From positions 1-53,993 of IMG/VR virus record IMGVR_UViG_3300045996_002343: a stretch of DNA of 53,993 nucleotides; one strand, 5' to 3'. A program made the position numbers and the translations under genes. Position 1 is the stretch's first letter; the number at the start of each line of letters is the position of its first letter. The stretch comes from a virus. The notes beneath the pieces are model-generated. The model saw only the letters and a program-made list of their open reading frames with translations, made no database searches and had not been told where the DNA came from. Positions 44,399-51,739 of the stretch are shown here, one piece after another.

Positions 44399-44504
44399 AA
44401 TCCTCCATAATGCCATCCACGATGTCGACCATGAAGTTCGCGAACCACCACAGCGCTACCAGGCCCAGGAAGCTAAAGCACGCGGCCGAAAGAAGTTGGT
44501 TCAT
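44376..44504 (-). CDS. 42-residue single-span membrane peptide
   Basis: A short frame, hydrophobic from residue 4 to 27 (LLSAACFSFLGLVALWWFAN), then acidic (DIVDGIMEDYVETG). It overlaps both neighbours by about 20-30 bases, as usual in this block. Too small for family assignment. Confidence 0.45.
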   Translation of the reverse strand: MNQLLSAACFSFLGLVALWWFANFMVDIVDGIMEDYVETGTW

Positions 44505-44958
44505 CTTCGGTAGATTCCTTCTCGAGAGATGCGACATAGTTGGGGGCATCGGCGATGAGGTAGTCGAGCAGTTCGATGAGATCGTCTCGCCGCTCGCGCA
44601 TGACCGACGTCATTGAATCGTCAGTGATATTGCGGAGTCCTGGCAGACTCCAGTGCTCCTGATTCGGCCTCATGACCCGATGCGAGTTTGCAGCCATTGC
44701 GTATTGACCTGCAAGCATCGCTACCGGCTCTACGTATTCGTATCCTCCCTGACGCATGAGATCGACTGCATTCATGATGGTATGGAGGCATCCTTTAATG
44801 GATTTGGCCTCCTCTTCAGATTCTTTAAACTTCCGCTCGATGTGGTCGGTCTCGTCCTTGATCGTTTGCAGCACCTTCACGATCCCATCGACTGATTGGC
44901 AGGCCTTTCGAGCCGTCAGCATCAGCAGTACCTCGGTCATCATGTTCTCAAAGCTCAT
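44473..44958 (-). CDS. Helical protein, unknown
   Basis: A 161-residue protein, nearly all helix (VLQTIKDETDHIERKFKES; RRDDLIELLDYLIADAP). ATG 44958 lies inside the last codons of the HTH gene with AGGA nine bases upstream. A longer N-terminus is possible but would overlap more. Function unknown. Confidence 0.65.
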   Translation of the reverse strand: MSFENMMTEVLLMLTARKACQSVDGIVKVLQTIKDETDHIERKFKESEEEAKSIKGCLHTIMNAVDLMRQGGYEYVEPVAMLAGQYAMAANSHRVMRPNQEHWSLPGLRNITDDSMTSVMRERRDDLIELLDYLIADAPNYVASLEKESTEDEPTSFGRVL

Positions 44959-45229
44959 CTTCATCTTCCTCGAGTTCACCTTCTTGGAACTCCTGAATCG
45001 TGTCTGTTTGGTGTTTGGGAGCTCGGTGTTCGATTCTTGCTCCCTTTGCTTTCTCCGCTTCAACATCGTTGCGGAGACCTATTGAATAGCGCAGGACGTT
45101 ATAAACTTGTTGGTATCGGCACTTCCCTCCGTATTCCTTTTCGATCTGTTCTGCAATGGCAGAGATGCTCATCTTTTCGGCCGCTAGCTCCCGCATCCTA
45201 GCGGCTTTGCTTCCTTGCTCCGAAGCCAC
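44948..45229 (-). CDS. Small HTH protein (paralogue family, one domain)
   Basis: A 93-residue protein with one HTH unit in residues about 8-50 (MRELAAEKMSISAIAEQIE, then YQQVYNVLRYSIGL) and an acidic tail ending in GELEEDEDEL. The unit aligns by eye with those of 49855-50223 and 53297-53500 (xxISxIxxxI ... YxxVYNxL). A DNA-binding regulator is likely. Confidence 0.65.
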   Translation of the reverse strand: MASEQGSKAARMRELAAEKMSISAIAEQIEKEYGGKCRYQQVYNVLRYSIGLRNDVEAEKAKGARIEHRAPKHQTDTIQEFQEGELEEDEDEL

Positions 45230-45725
45230 GTTTGACCTCCTCCATCATCCGAAGGTAGTTTTCCAGCTCCGGTCTTGAGCTATCTATTTTGGCTTTCTGC
45301 ATCCGCTTCTCGAGATCCAACTTGATTGCTCGGAAGGCAGCAGGATCGTCGTTCCAGCCTTTCTGCAGATCCGCCAGTTGCTTCTCATCTGTAGGCCAGA
45401 TGTAGTTGTCGATAGATGGCATCTCAGCCACGTCACACTTGAAGACATCGACATGCTGGATCATCTTACGGATCTGAAAGCACCTCAGAGTGTTATCGCA
45501 CTTCTTCAGTTGACCGTTGAGCCCCATCTTTGTGGCTGCGAGCATGTTGGTGACTCGATAGATCCGATTCCGATTGGAGTCCCCCTCTCCTGGATCCTCG
45601 CAGAGATATTGCTTCAATCTCTCCAGAGCATCCTTGCAGCTCTTTTCATCTTGGAAGCTCAATCCGATCCGGAGGCATTGCCAGTTGTAGTCGTAGATCA
45701 ACTTCCTCACGACTTGAACCTCCAA
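45198..45725 (-). CDS. Helical protein, unknown
   Basis: A 175-residue, mainly helical protein (SCKDALERLKQYLCEDP; FRAIKLDLEKRMQKAK) with six cysteines spread over the chain. No family recognised. It overlaps the HTH gene by 32 bases. Confidence 0.65.
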   Translation of the reverse strand: MEVQVVRKLIYDYNWQCLRIGLSFQDEKSCKDALERLKQYLCEDPGEGDSNRNRIYRVTNMLAATKMGLNGQLKKCDNTLRCFQIRKMIQHVDVFKCDVAEMPSIDNYIWPTDEKQLADLQKGWNDDPAAFRAIKLDLEKRMQKAKIDSSRPELENYLRMMEEVKRGFGARKQSR

Positions 45726-45799
45726 CTGCAGTAGAGCGCAGTGATCACAGATCCTATCAGAGATCCGATAAAGCCTGCCAGAATGAATTCACTGATCAT
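45707..45799 (-). CDS. 30-residue membrane peptide
   Basis: A tiny frame encoding one hydrophobic helix (FILAGFIGSLIGSVITALY) and a short basic end (SWRFKS). GGGGAG lies seven bases before ATG 45799, a better ribosome site than many neighbours have. It overlaps genes on both sides slightly. Possibly a membrane toxin-like or anchoring peptide; function unknown. Confidence 0.5.
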   Translation of the reverse strand: MISEFILAGFIGSLIGSVITALYCSWRFKS

Positions 45800-46106
45800 T
45801 GATCTTCTCCCCAGCTGCTGGAACTTCCAGTGTAGCTAGTGATCGTTTGTCGACCCAGAAGACAAACTTCTCATCTTCGTGGCGGACAGACACTCCCCAT
45901 CCAGCATTCCTGAAATGAATAGCCACGAAGTTGAGTGTCCTTGCACGTGTTCCAGAAGGGAAGATGATCTCCAGTGTCTTCCCTTCGTAGGCTTGCTGCA
46001 AGGTGTTGTTCAATGCATTGATCATCTCGGTTGCATTAAGAACATCCCCTTCCGCAAGATCCATTACCTCTTGAGGCGTTACCGCTCTTGGATAGGTCTT
46101 ACCCAT
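45789..46106 (-). CDS. Small protein, unknown
   Basis: A 105-residue protein with a helix (TEMINALNNTLQQAYEGK) and a beta unit (LNFVAIHFRNAGWGVSVRH; FVFWVDKR). No family recognised. Coupled to its upstream neighbour by an 8-base overlap. Confidence 0.65.
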   Translation of the reverse strand: MGKTYPRAVTPQEVMDLAEGDVLNATEMINALNNTLQQAYEGKTLEIIFPSGTRARTLNFVAIHFRNAGWGVSVRHEDEKFVFWVDKRSLATLEVPAAGEKINDQ

Positions 46107-46365
46107 TTTCTTCAGCTTCCTCCTTGAACTTGATCAGGTAGAGGTTCAGGCGACGGCGCTTTACCGTCATCTTCTCGGCCAACCCCATCCGATCGATTGC
46201 GTTGCGGAATGCAACGTTGGCCTTGTTGGCTTCAGCAGAATCGTCGAACTCGTAAGCTACCTGCTGCTTATCCGAATCCGCAAACTGCTGAACGTATTCT
46301 ACCCAGAAGCCCATTGGCTTTCGGGCAGTTTCATTTTCCAGCTTCTTATCAGTTTCCTTCAACAT
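46099..46365 (-). CDS. Small protein, unknown
   Basis: An 88-residue protein (FWVEYVQQFADSDKQQVA; NKANVAFRNAIDRMG; RRRLNLYLIKF). Alpha/beta in character, no motif recognised. Second gene after the 46.9-kb promoter. Confidence 0.65.
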   Translation of the reverse strand: MLKETDKKLENETARKPMGFWVEYVQQFADSDKQQVAYEFDDSAEANKANVAFRNAIDRMGLAEKMTVKRRRLNLYLIKFKEEAEENG

Positions 46366-46819
46366 TGGATCTCCTCAACTTGCTAGGTCTCCCGACCTTG
46401 CGTCGCATCTCATTCTCTAACCGTTCTTCAGGCTCTGTATCTTCTGAGCCTTCCAGCCTCTCGACGCTGTGTTCGATCAGCCGGATCGCTGCCACCAGAT
46501 CGTTGTTCCAGTTAGTAACTCTCGACCATCTCTTCTCCCTTTTCCCTGTAGGATTCCGAACTTCAATCCAGAACGCTCGTTCCTCTACTGACATGTTATC
46601 GAGGATGCTCAGAAGTTTCATGAGGTATGCAGAATTGAAAGTCCGTTGGACCGTGAACTTCTTGGTTCGCAGATTGTACGTCTCGACTCCGTGATCCGTA
46701 AGGAACTCGTACAGGATCGGATAGGTATCCTCCAGAGCTTCATACTTCAGAGGTTCGTGAGAACCTGCTTCGAAGACATACAGCCGGTAGTGCTTATAGC
46801 GGTTCCTGTTACGTCTCAT
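46349..46819 (-). CDS. Small protein with AT-hook-like end
   Basis: A 156-residue basic protein, first gene after the promoter at 46874-46903. It begins RRNRNRYKHYRLYVFEAG and ends with KVGRPSKLRRS, which fits a short AT-hook (GRP core). A DNA-associated role is possible. No family recognised. Confidence 0.65.
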   Translation of the reverse strand: MRRNRNRYKHYRLYVFEAGSHEPLKYEALEDTYPILYEFLTDHGVETYNLRTKKFTVQRTFNSAYLMKLLSILDNMSVEERAFWIEVRNPTGKREKRWSRVTNWNNDLVAAIRLIEHSVERLEGSEDTEPEERLENEMRRKVGRPSKLRRSNVEGN

Positions 46820-46873
46820 CGCATCTTTCTTTCAGGTTCGAATGTTACTTTCTTTTCGATCTATCTATATAAT

Positions 46874-46903
46874 TATATATCAAAACGTGAGGTAAAATCA
46901 AGT
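46874..46903 (-). promoter_or_regulatory. Leftward promoter PL4
   Basis: On the - strand: TTGATT (46898-46903), 18-bp spacer, TATAAT (46874-46879), followed by TATATAGATAG. The -35 region CTTGATTTTACC equals that of the rightward promoter at 30080. GTAC lies at 46915-46918. Confidence 0.85.
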
Positions 46904-46955
46904 TCTTACCCGGTACATTTTTTAAGTTATTTTTGATCATTGGCTCCCTGGCATA

Positions 46956-46988
46956 GGCTTCCAGATCCTGGTGGGGAATCTGGAAGCC
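46956..46988 (-). terminator. Hairpin between leftward blocks
   Basis: GGCTTCCAGAT (46956-46966) and its perfect complement (46978-46988) form an 11-bp stem with an 11-base loop, placed between the stop of the 47.0-kb gene and promoter PL4. No T-run follows at once, so it may pause, process or terminate with help. Confidence 0.55.
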
Positions 46989-47001
46989 CTGCGCCACCCG
47001 G

Positions 47002-47232
47002 CTACGCAGCCTTGTTGCTGGGGAAGTTCTCTTCATCCCAAATGAGAGACCTCCAAAGTCCCCTTCTTATCTGCTCGACCTCTCCTCTCTTCTTCGCATT
47101 AGTGATAGCAGGACCGCTAGAAGATGGATGAGCATCTACTAGTTCAGTCCTCATAGCCTCGTCGAACTGTGCTCTGGTGAATTCAGGATTCGCCACACAG
47201 AAGTGGTAGAGTAGCTCCTTGACCGTCTTCAT
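47002..47232 (-). CDS. Small protein, unknown
   Basis: A 76-residue protein (KTVKELLYHFCVANPEFT; AMRTELVDAHPSSSGPAI; GEVEQIRRGLWRSL). The order of a helix pair and a strand looks like a small winged-helix. It could bind DNA; function unknown. Confidence 0.6.
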   Translation of the reverse strand: MKTVKELLYHFCVANPEFTRAQFDEAMRTELVDAHPSSSGPAITNAKKRGEVEQIRRGLWRSLIWDEENFPSNKAA

Positions 47233-47616
47233 CTAAGCAGCCTGGGATTCCTGCTTGCTGGCGTACTGCTTATGCTTGGCGTCCATCACTTCATGATCGC
47301 TCGTGGTCAGCTTTCGTGGGTAGACCTGAGCTCCTCCCTTGTGGGTCTTGTTGACCCTGTTAGCTTCCTGTTGCGCGATTGTAATGCTGTTCAGAGCGTT
47401 GTAGTTCCAATGGCGTTCGATCCCTCCCGGCAAGCGGTAGAAGAGGCCATACGCTCGTCCGATTCGGTCGTTGTTGTTCCTATTCATCTTACCCTCCTCG
47501 TTCCTAACCATTGCACACGCAGTTTGCAGGTCGAGCATCACAGTCCCACCTGCTTCATCGACGAGCTGACGCACACGGGCAATCTGCTCCTTGGTGAGAG
47601 GCTGCCTATTCATCAC
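47233..47616 (-). CDS. Basic protein, unknown
   Basis: A 127-residue protein rich in Asn, Arg and Gln (LTKEQIARVRQLVDEAGG; GRAYGLFYRLPGGIERHW). It abuts the downstream gene with no gap. No family recognised. Confidence 0.6.
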   Translation of the reverse strand: MMNRQPLTKEQIARVRQLVDEAGGTVMLDLQTACAMVRNEEGKMNRNNNDRIGRAYGLFYRLPGGIERHWNYNALNSITIAQQEANRVNKTHKGGAQVYPRKLTTSDHEVMDAKHKQYASKQESQAA

Positions 47617-47902
47617 CTTCCTCGCTGAGATCCATCACTCCGTAGAGATGATAGACCAACCAGCCAAGTTGTGCTGTTCCGAAGTAGAACTCCTCATCTG
47701 TCGGTTCGAAAGGCTGTCCTGTGAACCTCAAGAACCAACTCGAGATTTCTCCCTCTCCCTCCAGATCATGTTCGATCCAGAGAACCAGTTGATTCCCCTG
47801 GGCAGCGAACGCTCTTGCCAATCCGAATCCTGGATACTTGATCTCCTGGACCTCATCGATCTTGTCGGGATCCAGAACGTATTTGTAGATGACGCGCTTC
47901 AT
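47606..47902 (-). CDS. DUF7352-like small protein
   Basis: A 98-residue protein starting KRVIYKYVLDPDKIDEVQ, with FAAQGNQLVLWIEHD and FLRFTGQPFEP. This pattern (a start near VIYKYxL and a later QxxxLW) is common in small phage proteins of unknown function annotated as DUF7352. ATG 47902 chosen for that match. Confidence 0.65.
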   Translation of the reverse strand: MKRVIYKYVLDPDKIDEVQEIKYPGFGLARAFAAQGNQLVLWIEHDLEGEGEISSWFLRFTGQPFEPTDEEFYFGTAQLGWLVYHLYGVMDLSEEGDE

Positions 47903-47903
47903 G

Positions 47904-48149
47904 TTAACGGCTTCCTCTCGGCTCCCCTTGCTCTTCAATGATCTCGACCTTGGCTATGTGGCAGTACCACATCAGTTGAAATTCGTAGAGGCTCTTCTTA
48001 ACCTCACGAGCCTGTTCTAGGGTCTCCCTCTCGATAAGGTACTCCAGATCATTGATCTGCACCCCTTTCCTCTGTTGAATGTACCACTCCAGTGCACTGC
48101 TCGGAGTGTTCATTGGACTGAACACCAGCATGTAGGTAACTTTAGGCAT
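47904..48149 (-). CDS. Small protein, unknown
   Basis: An 81-residue protein with a strand start (KVTYMLVFSP) and a helical middle (TLEQAREVKKSLYEFQL), ending basic. No family recognised. It lies just upstream of the DUF7352-like gene. Confidence 0.6.
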   Translation of the reverse strand: MPKVTYMLVFSPMNTPSSALEWYIQQRKGVQINDLEYLIERETLEQAREVKKSLYEFQLMWYCHIAKVEIIEEQGEPRGSR

Positions 48150-48155
48150 CTGCTC

Positions 48156-48419
48156 CTACTCCCCTTTCAATTGCATCCGGATCTCGTAGATCTCCTCTTC
48201 AGAGATCACGACCCCTTCGCACAGCATAGCTGAACTCACCAGTTCAGCTATGGCGTCGGCTATCGATAGGGCTGTTTCGTCTTCCCATCCGAACCGTTGT
48301 GCCACTCCGAAGCGTGCCTGCTCCATCAGCCGAATGGCTTCCAGAACCGCTTCCTTCTGGCGTGCTGGTGACTGATCGTCGCTTGGCTTCACATAGAGCT
48401 CGTCGTTCTGCTCGCTCAT
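48156..48419 (-). CDS. Small helical protein, first gene of block
   Basis: An 87-residue acidic, helical protein (EAVLEAIRLMEQARFGVAQ; SIADAIAELVSSAML). AGGAG lies upstream of ATG 48419. It is the first gene behind promoter PL3. Function unknown. Confidence 0.65.
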   Translation of the reverse strand: MSEQNDELYVKPSDDQSPARQKEAVLEAIRLMEQARFGVAQRFGWEDETALSIADAIAELVSSAMLCEGVVISEEEIYEIRMQLKGE

Positions 48420-48474
48420 CGTTCATGTTGCTCCTGTCGTATATAGATGAAGCGCCTTTCGCTCTATCTATATA

Positions 48475-48503
48475 ATTATATAACAAATCTCAAGGCCCGA
48501 CAA
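48475..48503 (-). promoter_or_regulatory. Leftward promoter PL3
   Basis: On the - strand: TTGTCG (48498-48503), 17-bp spacer, TATAAT (48475-48480), then TATATAGATAG. CCAAAGAGTT sits directly upstream of the -35, preceded by an A-rich stretch, as in PL1 and PL2. Confidence 0.8.
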
Positions 48504-48534
48504 ACTCTTTGGCCCTAAGTATTTTTTACCTCCC

Positions 48535-48984
48535 CTACTGGATCCCATGAATGTCCTGGTACGCTGAGATTGCATAGTCGCGCAACTCCAGAGGATCCAG
48601 TAAGTCGAGATCACCATCATACCATTCACACGCGATGAGATACTGGTACATAAGACGTTGAGTCTCTTCGTCGTAGGGATCCATCGTTCCATTGTTGAAC
48701 TGGTCGTATGCGACCTCCATCGCCCCTTCGACGAATTGGTTCAGGGCATCCCACATCTGCTGCTCGTCGAAGTATCCACCAGGGATCATGAACATCCTGC
48801 CCACGACTTCGTGCATCTCCTCAGGCGTTGGAACCAAATGGAATCCGAACTCCTTCTCTCCCATGAAGTTGATGCCCAAACTGAGTACAGGTTGATCAGT
48901 CACTTCGTCATCCATCTTCCGGTAGAAATTGTGCACGAAGTAAGAATCTACGAACAACGCCTGAATTGGCTTCACATCTTCCAT
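48535..48984 (-). CDS. Small protein, MxMxPGG family copy 1
   Basis: A 149-residue acidic protein. A central stretch (GFHLVPTPEEMHEVVGRM, FMIPGGYFDE) resembles that of 50372-50803 (YAPLNDQELEDICSAML, MVPGG), so the two are probably paralogues. AAGGA lies nine bases before ATG 48984. Function unknown. Confidence 0.65.
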   Translation of the reverse strand: MEDVKPIQALFVDSYFVHNFYRKMDDEVTDQPVLSLGINFMGEKEFGFHLVPTPEEMHEVVGRMFMIPGGYFDEQQMWDALNQFVEGAMEVAYDQFNNGTMDPYDEETQRLMYQYLIACEWYDGDLDLLDPLELRDYAISAYQDIHGIQ

Positions 48985-49010
48985 GACTTCCCATCCTTTC
49001 AGGGGGCAGA

Positions 49011-49040
49011 GGGAACCCGCATCTCGACGTACGGGCTCCC
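49011..49040 (-). other. Intergenic hairpin copy 1
   Basis: GGGAACCCG (49011-49019) pairs with CGGGCTCCC (49032-49040) with one A-C mismatch. The sequence next to it (GGCTCCCTTGATTGCTCTAC) recurs beside the hairpin at 49548. It separates two genes of one block and may set mRNA ends. Confidence 0.45.
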
Positions 49041-49049
49041 TTGATTGCT

Positions 49050-49520
49050 CTACTGGCTGAACTCCCAATCTTCCTTGAACTGCTCTCGTCCTGTGATCCC
49101 CATGATCACCTCTCGTAGGTATCGCGCCCCGATCTGTTGGATCCAGAAGCATGCACTCTCGCGAGCTTCCTTCTCATCTGTCATGTTGTCTTCTTCTTCG
49201 TCGAAGACTTCCTTCATAGACTGGACGATGTCGAGATCCCATCCCTCTAACTCATTGGGGTACCTGACTTGTGCCAGCTCCCGTGCATCCTTGTAGATCT
49301 CGGCGATCCTGGTATCTTCGAGTTCCTCCAGTTCGAAGAGAATCACTTGGTACAGGTGATCCTGAATTTGATCGGCTGTGGCGTCTGTGTAGAAGTGGTG
49401 AGGACTCGGGATGTTAGCCTCTCTCGAAGCAAAGTCCAGCGTCTGCTCGTGCGCCAGCGGTTGAACCCTCAACGCGGCCTGAAGAAATGTGTAGATCAAA
49501 GTTCCCGGTGTTGTGCTCAT
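49050..49520 (-). CDS. Acidic helical protein, unknown
   Basis: A 156-residue acidic protein (VILFELEELEDTRIAEIYK; MKEVFDEEEDNMTDEKEA). All-helical in appearance, with a strong negative charge that could mimic DNA or bind a basic partner. No family recognised. Confidence 0.65.
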   Translation of the reverse strand: MSTTPGTLIYTFLQAALRVQPLAHEQTLDFASREANIPSPHHFYTDATADQIQDHLYQVILFELEELEDTRIAEIYKDARELAQVRYPNELEGWDLDIVQSMKEVFDEEEDNMTDEKEARESACFWIQQIGARYLREVIMGITGREQFKEDWEFSQ

Positions 49521-49547
49521 AACGGTTCTCGTTCTTCCTGTTGTGTG

Positions 49548-49573
49548 GGGAGCCTAGATCTCTCCAGGCTCCC
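49548..49573 (-). other. Intergenic hairpin copy 2
   Basis: GGGAGCCT (49548-49555) and AGGCTCCC (49566-49573) form an 8-bp stem with a ten-base loop, followed on the + strand by TTGATGCC and TTGCTCTAC, like copy 1. Found between two leftward genes. Confidence 0.5.
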
Positions 49574-49586
49574 TTGATGCCTTGCT

Positions 49587-49850
49587 CTACTTGTTGCGCA
49601 GAGCGTTGATCTCTTTCATGAGCTCTTCTGTTTCCAGAACTCCGTAGGTATCCGGATCGGTCCTGAAGCAGAAGGGATCTTCTTCGTGGGAGTTGATCAT
49701 CTCAACGAAGATAGCTTCCCGCTCATCGGAAGTCAGATCTTCACTAAGAATGATCTCTAGTTCTCCCTTCTCGCTGATGTAGTACGTTCCCACTTTACGG
49801 CCACCCATCTTGATGGCTCCCATTGTCAGGTCGTGGAATGTCACTCGCAT
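49587..49850 (-). CDS. Small acidic protein, unknown
   Basis: An 87-residue protein (VGTYYISEKGELEIILSE; TSDEREAIFVEMINSHEED). GGAG lies seven bases upstream of ATG 49850, inside the end of the tandem-HTH gene. No family recognised. Confidence 0.65.
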   Translation of the reverse strand: MRVTFHDLTMGAIKMGGRKVGTYYISEKGELEIILSEDLTSDEREAIFVEMINSHEEDPFCFRTDPDTYGVLETEELMKEINALRNK

Positions 49851-49854
49851 CCAA

Positions 49855-50223
49855 TTACTCCTTGCTCTCAGAGGCCACCTTATCGAAGACGCCCTTGCGC
49901 TTCAGTGTGTTGTAGACCATCTGATACTTGACGTCCCAGCCATAGAGCTCCTTGAGCTTCTTGGGGATCTCGTTAACTGGGATGTCTTCGTTCCACAGCT
50001 CCATGATCGCCGAGCTCTTGCTTTTCTCACCGTCAGGAGTCGCTTTGTTGATCGTGGCTCCTTTCGCCTTCAACGTAGAGTAGACTGCCTGATATGAGGT
50101 TCCTGTCGCTTCGGCAATCTGGGCGACTGTCTTCCCCTCGGCATTGAGCTCCAGGTATCGTGAGGTGTTCGTTACGCCCTCGGCGTTTCGTGCTGCTCGC
50201 TCGGACAGATTGGACCTTCTCAT
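49855..50223 (-). CDS. Tandem HTH protein, leftward regulator candidate
   Basis: A 122-residue protein with two HTH units: residues about 20-55 (LELNAEGKTVAQIAEATG, SYQAVYSTLKAKG) and about 72-115 (AIMELWNEDIPVNEIPKKL, YQMVYNTLKRKG). The second unit is the closest relative of the cytosine-free gene at 53297. It is the first gene after promoter PL2, the usual place for a regulator. ATG 50223 is preferred, with a GA-rich upstream stretch. ATG 50250 would add nine residues. Confidence 0.7.
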   Translation of the reverse strand: MRRSNLSERAARNAEGVTNTSRYLELNAEGKTVAQIAEATGTSYQAVYSTLKAKGATINKATPDGEKSKSSAIMELWNEDIPVNEIPKKLKELYGWDVKYQMVYNTLKRKGVFDKVASESKE

Positions 50224-50287
50224 CGTTCTTCTCTTCTTTCCAGGCTTCATGAGCCTTATGCTAGAGAGCATTTGTGCTCTCTATATA

Positions 50288-50317
50288 ATTATATTTCAGA
50301 TCTCTTCGCCCAACTAA
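50288..50317 (-). promoter_or_regulatory. Leftward promoter PL2
   Basis: On the - strand: TTAGTT (50312-50317), 18-bp spacer, TATAAT (50288-50293), then TATATAGAG. The 15-mer CCAAAGAGTTAGTTG around the -35 is identical in PL1. An A-rich stretch further upstream looks like an UP element. Confidence 0.8.
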
Positions 50318-50371
50318 CTCTTTGGCCCTTATTTATTTTTATTTCTTTATCAGGGCCTCCGAGCTTGTAAA

Positions 50372-50803
50372 CTACCCCTTCTTGTAGAGCATCTCTGCCT
50401 GCTGAACTACTTCCTCTTCCGAGAGGCTATCCAGATGACGCGTCCATCCCACCTTGGAGATGATGTACTGCTTCGCCCATGCGCTCAGATGTTTCACCTG
50501 GATCTGGTTCCCGTAGACATCTTTGACCCTCCCGACATGAATGGCGATCGGCTCTGCTGCCCATCCGTTCATTTCAGACAGGATGTAGGATGGATCCTGG
50601 CAGCCTCCAGGGACCATCAGCATGGCGCTGCAGATATCCTCCAGCTCCTGATCGTTGAGAGGGGCATACCAGTCGTAGTAGCAGTCGCCTGATGCGCAGA
50701 GGGTTATTGTCAGGAGTTCTTCTCGGCCGCTCGCTGGTTCCTCTCCTTCATAAGCCTTCCAGAACGTAAAGCTACTGCGGGCATCGAATCCTACTGAGTT
50801 CAT
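50372..50803 (-). CDS. Small protein, MxMxPGG family copy 2
   Basis: A 143-residue protein (FWKAYEGEEPASGREELL; DWYAPLNDQELEDICSAM, then MVPGG). Similar by eye to 48535-48984 in the middle region. AAGGA lies ten bases before ATG 50803. Function unknown. Confidence 0.65.
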   Translation of the reverse strand: MNSVGFDARSSFTFWKAYEGEEPASGREELLTITLCASGDCYYDWYAPLNDQELEDICSAMLMVPGGCQDPSYILSEMNGWAAEPIAIHVGRVKDVYGNQIQVKHLSAWAKQYIISKVGWTRHLDSLSEEEVVQQAEMLYKKG

Positions 50804-50895
50804 CTTATTCTCATCCTTCCTGTTGTCATTGGGATGCGTTGCGACTACATCGCTTCATTGCTTCTTTACTTAGGGCTCTTAATTAACTCGCGCGA

Positions 50896-51294
50896 CTACC
50901 AGGTTTCGTAGTTGTCCATGTTGCGCTTATCTCCCAAAGCGTGCGCGAGGATCCACTTCGCGACACTGCAATGTGTATGGGAGATCCGATCCTTCTCGTC
51001 CGCACCTTCCTCTTCGGGAGCATCTTCCTCCTCTGCTCGTTTACGCGCCCACGTCTCGATTGTCCAGATATTCACCTCTCTCGGTTCGCTCATGTACCAC
51101 AGCGCAGCCAGATGGTACGCGATTGATGTGGCCTCGTAGTCACTCTCAGGACCTTCAACTCCGACGTCGCTCGACATCGTCATGTATGTGTCCGCCTGCT
51201 GAAGTTCGACGTAGTCTTCTGTGAACCCATTAGCGACTGGATCGATCGAACGTGCTGTGTTGACCATCTCTTCGAAGGTTTCTGGTGCTTTCAT
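50896..51294 (-). CDS. Small acidic protein, unknown
   Basis: A 132-residue protein with a helical start (FEEMVNTARSIDPVANG), an aromatic middle (IAYHLAALWYMSEPREVNIW) and an acidic stretch (RAEEEDAPEEEGADEK). No family recognised. Confidence 0.65.
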   Translation of the reverse strand: MKAPETFEEMVNTARSIDPVANGFTEDYVELQQADTYMTMSSDVGVEGPESDYEATSIAYHLAALWYMSEPREVNIWTIETWARKRAEEEDAPEEEGADEKDRISHTHCSVAKWILAHALGDKRNMDNYETW

Positions 51295-51295
51295 G

Positions 51296-51640
51296 TTACT
51301 TACCTTTCAGGAATTCGGAGGAGATCTGGATCCCCTCGAAGTTATTCGCCACGAGCCTCAGATCGTGTTTGTACTCATCCATGATCTTGACCAACTCGTT
51401 GTCCTCTCCGAACTGTCGGACTAGGATGTCTCGCGCGTTCTGGAGCCTACACAGTACTTCCATTACTGCGTTCTCGTCACTCACCTCCTCCTTGGTGACC
51501 GTTACTTCTCGACCCTTTCGAAGTTCTTCCTGCTCGAGGTACTCTGCCTCCTCCTTGTTATCGGTGTTCGTGGTCTTTGACAACCAATCCACCTTCTCGT
51601 GAGGTCGTGGTTTCGCTGTTACGCTGTAGATGTAGTTCAT
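51296..51640 (-). CDS. First gene of the leftward block, small protein
   Basis: A 114-residue acidic, helical protein (EEAEYLEQEELRKGREVTV; VMEVLCRLQNARDILVRQ). AGAGGA lies a few bases before ATG 51640. It directly follows promoter PL1, so it is probably among the earliest products. Such genes often encode host-takeover factors, but nothing in the sequence proves it. Confidence 0.7.
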   Translation of the reverse strand: MNYIYSVTAKPRPHEKVDWLSKTTNTDNKEEAEYLEQEELRKGREVTVTKEEVSDENAVMEVLCRLQNARDILVRQFGEDNELVKIMDEYKHDLRLVANNFEGIQISSEFLKGK

Positions 51641-51696
51641 GTGTTCCTCTAGGCTCCTGTAGTAATATAAAAGTTTTTTGTTCCTTTTATATAATA

Positions 51697-51726
51697 AATT
51701 ATACTACAGATCAAAGAGCTCAACTA
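51697..51726 (-). promoter_or_regulatory. Leftward promoter PL1
   Basis: On the - strand: TTAGTT (51721-51726), 18-bp spacer, TATAAT (51697-51702). Shares CCAAAGAGTTAGTTG with PL2. GTAC lies at 51734-51737, just upstream, followed by an A/T-rich UP-like stretch. Confidence 0.8.
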
Positions 51727-51739
51727 ACTCTTTGGTACG

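Noticed and set aside
46845-47036. Leftward frame over promoter PL4
   Set aside because: It would cover both a strong promoter and a hairpin and has no ribosome site.
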